A model generated the notes under the pieces. That model did no database searches. It worked only from the letters and a program-made list of their open reading frames with translations, and was not told where the DNA came from. A stretch of 64,000 nt of DNA. Source: Craspedostauros australis (taxonomy: Eukaryota; Bacillariophyta; Bacillariophyceae; Mastogloiales; Achnanthaceae). The stretch covers positions 1 to 64,000 of the forward strand of contig JAMXDE010000063.1 in assembly GCA_026770025.1 (NCBI GenBank), given 5' to 3'. Shown here piece after piece: positions 60,983 to 64,000 of this stretch. Position 1 is the first letter of the stretch; each line of letters opens with the position of its first letter. The position numbers and the translations under genes are program-made.

Positions 60983-63900
60983 ATGAGCAAAACGATGACA
61001 ACTGCAATGAGCATGGACAACGCCAAGACTGCGGTCGCAGATGGACGAGTCCTCGCAGAGACAAGGTCTGGCACTGGCACTGATACTGGTATTGGCGCTG
61101 GTATTGGCGCTGGTATTGGCGCTGGCACCAGTACTATTACTACTGCTACTACTACTACTGCCGCTAGGAATACACCACACACAAGGGATCCATCACAGGT
61201 GTTCACTTCAGGCAACGACTTCTACGATGATGGGTACAATGAGGAGGAACTCAGCGCCAAGCTCAAGACCAAACTCAACCTCTCCAACATCCCATTGATG
61301 GGACGTCAGGCTGAACTCAAAAAGCTTCGCAATGTGTATCAGTACATGCTGGAACGGAGCAACAAGGCAGAGAATGGCAATAGCAATAGTAGCAACAGCA
61401 ACAGCAACAGCAACAATGATGCCTACCCCAATTCAGGATCTCCATCCGCTGGCCAATCTACAAATACAAGTGAGGGTGTTTCGTGCTCCACCCCTGTGGT
61501 CTTCGTGCGAGGAGCCAGCGGAACCGGAAAGACGAAGATGATCAACCAATTCGTCAAGGATCTCCAACACGATGCAGACAATGGAGACAATGGAGACAAT
61601 ACAGACAGTGGAGACATCCCATTGCTTCCTTACTTCATCCAAGGCAAGACCGATGAGCACATACAGGACAGCGACCCTTTCTCCGCCATCATCCAGGCCC
61701 TGAACGACTTCTGCCGGCAGGTTGGGAACAGCTCCAGTGCAGAGCGACAGCGGATCCGACGCCGCATTCGCAAGCACCTCGGTTCCCAAGCAAACATCAT
61801 CAGCAAGCTGGTCCCGGCTATTCACACCTTGCTTTCCTCCGGCAACGCCAAGATCAGCAGCGTGCCACAATCCCAGTTGAACCCAGCCACTGACGAATCA
61901 GCTTCTCAGCAGCGCCCGTCGCAACCTTCAGCAACAGGTGCCTCGATTGATGACATCAAGCAACACCAATCTGTGGCATCGGTGTCCGCCGGTGATGCTC
62001 CCGATTCCGCTCAGATGAAACGTCTAGTGGAACAGCTCGGGGCCAAGGCCGACGTCGCGTGGAATCAACTAAGGTACACCTTGACAACGTTGCTCCACGC
62101 CATCTCGACGAAGCAGCGACCGGTCATCCTCTTCCTCGATGACCTGCAATGGTCTTCGCAAGTCAGCATCGATCTCATCTCGACCTTCCTCTGCGACAAG
62201 AATTTGAAGTACTTCCTCATGATCGGTGCCGTTCGCCAGGACACCAATCCTCACAGCCCAGGTGAGCTCTTGGATCTGAACGACGACAGCCCGCTCAGGA
62301 AGATGATTGAGACCTTGTGCACGCCAGCAGGCTCCAACCTTCGACATGAATCCGCGACCGAGACGTCTGCTTCCAAACATCAAGTATCCTCGCCATGGAC
62401 GGACCTGGTGCTGGCTCATCACACGAAGCAGGAGATTGCGGAGTGCCTCTCGATCCTCCTCAACCGCACCGTCGAGGATCTGGAACCGTTCACGTCCAGG
62501 ATCTACGGACGTGCAGAGGGAAACATCTTCTTCACCCTCCAGCTCGTGGAGCAGCTGCAAGAAACCAACATTCTTGCGTACAGCCACATCACCTTCCAGT
62601 GGGAATGGCACTGGCCCCAAAGCATAGTCTCCACAAGCAGCGCCAGCAGTGCCCGGAGCGTCGGCAGCGACAGCTACACCTTGCCTTTCGCAAGGAACAT
62701 CGTCGAGCTCATGTCTCACAAGCTCAGTCGGCTCTCCCCGCAGCTCAAGGCAGCCCTTGCGTGTGCCGCTTACATCCGCGCCACATTTGACCTATCCACG
62801 CTCCGAATGGTCCTCAATGCGCAACCGGCTTCATTCATGTCTCTCGGGGACAACGCGTGCGCGACAGCTGAGCCGATCATCTCCGCGGAGAAGCTCGAGC
62901 ATCTTCTGGAGGAGGCCGTGCTGCAAGGATTCCTGACCAATTTTACAGGAGGCACCACGTACTGCTTCGCCCACGATCGCATCCAGCAGGCAGCATACGA
63001 GTCGGTCCCGTTCGGGGAGGATCGCTGCAAGCTCAAATCAAGAATCGGCAAGTGTCTCTTCGAGTACTGCCGTCCATCTACGCGCTCCATTATCAATACG
63101 GACGATGATACTGATGATGTGACCTCTGCTGATGAACTCGGTGACGACGAGTACAACGATGAGAACAGCAAGGGTTACCCATTGCTAAGCGCGGACGGCC
63201 AAGTCATCGATCAGACGCTGCTGTACGTTGCCGCGGATCATCTGAACAGCGTGCCAACAAAGGATCATCTCTTCATCGTCAAGCTCAATCTGCAAGCCGG
63301 GGACTTGGCTCTGTCCATGGCGGCCCTGGCGCAGGCCTCGGTGTACTACAGATCGGCATCTACTGCCATGAGGAAGATCCGTGAACCTTGGAATTGTCAG
63401 TACAAGCTCAACCTTCGGCTGTATACATCCAGAGCGAGGATTGAGTTGGCGCTGGGTCGGTACGAGCTGGGATACGAATTGAGCCAAGCTGTGTTGGACC
63501 ACGCTAAGACGCTCAATGAAAAGCTGCCGACCTACGCCTCCATGATCCAAGCCCTGGGAGCTCAAGACAAGCAGCACGAAGGCCTCCGATTGGGACGCAA
63601 GGTGACTCAGTCGCTGCGCAGCTACCCCAAAGGGTCGTACGGGCTGCACGTCCTGAGGAAGATGATGATGGTGCGCAGGTACACGAAGCGAGTATCGGAT
63701 GAAGAGATCATGTGCCAACCCCTCGCGACCAACTCTACCGACATCCTCCCCCTCGTCTTTCTCCGCGAGGTATCCATCCGAAGCGTCTTCTGCCAAAACG
63801 CCGTTCACTTGCTTCTTTCCACCTTCAACATCATTCTTTGGTCGAAAAAGCACGGTATCACTGAGGATGTAGGCTTGGCATTCGCAAGCTACGGTCTCTT

Positions 63901-64000
63901 CATGGGAAAGCTGGGAGACGAACAAAGCGCCTTGCGGTTCGGGAGGCTGTCAATGAAGATCATGGACAGGACGAAGAGTCCATCCATCAGAAGCCATGCA
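60983..64000 (+). CDS. Large STAND-type ATPase, copy 2 (3' end beyond the window)
   Basis: Paralogue of 18124-22356, open for 1006 codons from ATG 60983 to the window end. All length differences from copy 1 keep the frame: +12 bases in the Gly/Ile repeat near 61100, +18 in the Asn/Ser run near 61385 and +9 in the Asp/Asn/Gly run near 61590. Walker A (GASGTGKT) and Walker B (LFLDDLQW) are unchanged, and the catalytic part is almost the same as copy 1. The low-complexity N-terminus and a few linker positions hold most differences. This looks like a working gene under constraint. Its last bases in the window (from about 63989) diverge from copy 1. Role as for copy 1: unknown signalling-type ATPase. 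Confidence 0.85.
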   Translation, partial: MSKTMTTAMSMDNAKTAVADGRVLAETRSGTGTDTGIGAGIGAGIGAGTSTITTATTTTAARNTPHTRDPSQVFTSGNDFYDDGYNEEELSAKLKTKLNLSNIPLMGRQAELKKLRNVYQYMLERSNKAENGNSNSSNSNSNSNNDAYPNSGSPSAGQSTNTSEGVSCSTPVVFVRGASGTGKTKMINQFVKDLQHDADNGDNGDNTDSGDIPLLPYFIQGKTDEHIQDSDPFSAIIQALNDFCRQVGNSSSAERQRIRRRIRKHLGSQANIISKLVPAIHTLLSSGNAKISSVPQSQLNPATDESASQQRPSQPSATGASIDDIKQHQSVASVSAGDAPDSAQMKRLVEQLGAKADVAWNQLRYTLTTLLHAISTKQRPVILFLDDLQWSSQVSIDLISTFLCDKNLKYFLMIGAVRQDTNPHSPGELLDLNDDSPLRKMIETLCTPAGSNLRHESATETSASKHQVSSPWTDLVLAHHTKQEIAECLSILLNRTVEDLEPFTSRIYGRAEGNIFFTLQLVEQLQETNILAYSHITFQWEWHWPQSIVSTSSASSARSVGSDSYTLPFARNIVELMSHKLSRLSPQLKAALACAAYIRATFDLSTLRMVLNAQPASFMSLGDNACATAEPIISAEKLEHLLEEAVLQGFLTNFTGGTTYCFAHDRIQQAAYESVPFGEDRCKLKSRIGKCLFEYCRPSTRSIINTDDDTDDVTSADELGDDEYNDENSKGYPLLSADGQVIDQTLLYVAADHLNSVPTKDHLFIVKLNLQAGDLALSMAALAQASVYYRSASTAMRKIREPWNCQYKLNLRLYTSRARIELALGRYELGYELSQAVLDHAKTLNEKLPTYASMIQALGAQDKQHEGLRLGRKVTQSLRSYPKGSYGLHVLRKMMMVRRYTKRVSDEEIMCQPLATNSTDILPLVFLREVSIRSVFCQNAVHLLLSTFNIILWSKKHGITEDVGLAFASYGLFMGKLGDEQSALRFGRLSMKIMDRTKSPSIRSHA

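Noticed and set aside
1-64000. Prokaryotic or viral genome, CRISPR, tRNA or rRNA genes
   Set aside because: Gene style, repeats and retroelements are those of a eukaryotic alga; no spacer-repeat array, rRNA or tRNA cloverleaf was recognised by eye, though a tRNA could be missed.

Overview
The window looks like nuclear DNA of a diatom. The best evidence is an intact silicon transporter gene (SIT; 24421-26067) with the paired EGxQ/GRQ motifs found only in silicifying algae. It is accompanied by Ty1/copia retroelements of the kind abundant in diatoms, a mariner-type transposase, a PT-repeat/cysteine-rich secreted protein gene, and two copies of a large STAND-type ATPase gene.

Layout. (1) 1-17787 is two copies of one large Tc1/mariner-like DNA transposon in opposite orientation, forming a giant palindrome centred near 8105. 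The complete copy (8131-17787, 9657 bp) has 50-bp terminal inverted repeats, TA target duplications, an open 848-codon DD38D transposase frame and a decayed PT/Cys-rich cargo gene. The other copy (1-8079) runs off the window start. (2) 17788-22356 is ATPase gene copy 1; both transposons sit in its upstream region. (3) 24421-26067 is the silicon transporter, with about 2 kb of apparently non-coding DNA before it and 1.2 kb after. (4) 27269-54137 is a nest of LTR retroelements. A minus-strand copia (B, 28419-53328) sits inside an older inverted-repeat sequence. Copia A (28741-37877) is inserted in B's 3' LTR and copia C (38728-46617) in B's pol region. (5) 54138-58855 is a worn copia of a different lineage (D). 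(6) 60602-64000 is the upstream region and 5' three quarters of ATPase copy 2, open to the window end.

The two ATPase copies date the events. Copy 2 keeps the uninterrupted sequence at 60602-60652, with both TA dinucleotides exactly 49 bp apart. Copy 1 carries one transposon at each of these TAs (8080-8081 and 8129/17788). The gene duplication therefore predates both insertions, and the palindrome is real DNA rather than a fold-back assembly error. In the retroelement nest, B went in first and A and C afterwards; the B LTR at 52762-53328 preserves the empty site for A.

The most unusual object is the mariner-like element: very large for its superfamily, carrying what looks like a captured diatom cell-surface or secreted protein gene, and recently present twice within 50 bp upstream of a signalling-type ATPase gene. 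No tRNA, rRNA, CRISPR or prokaryotic feature was seen. All statements come from reading the sequence and supplied translations; no database search or alignment was run.
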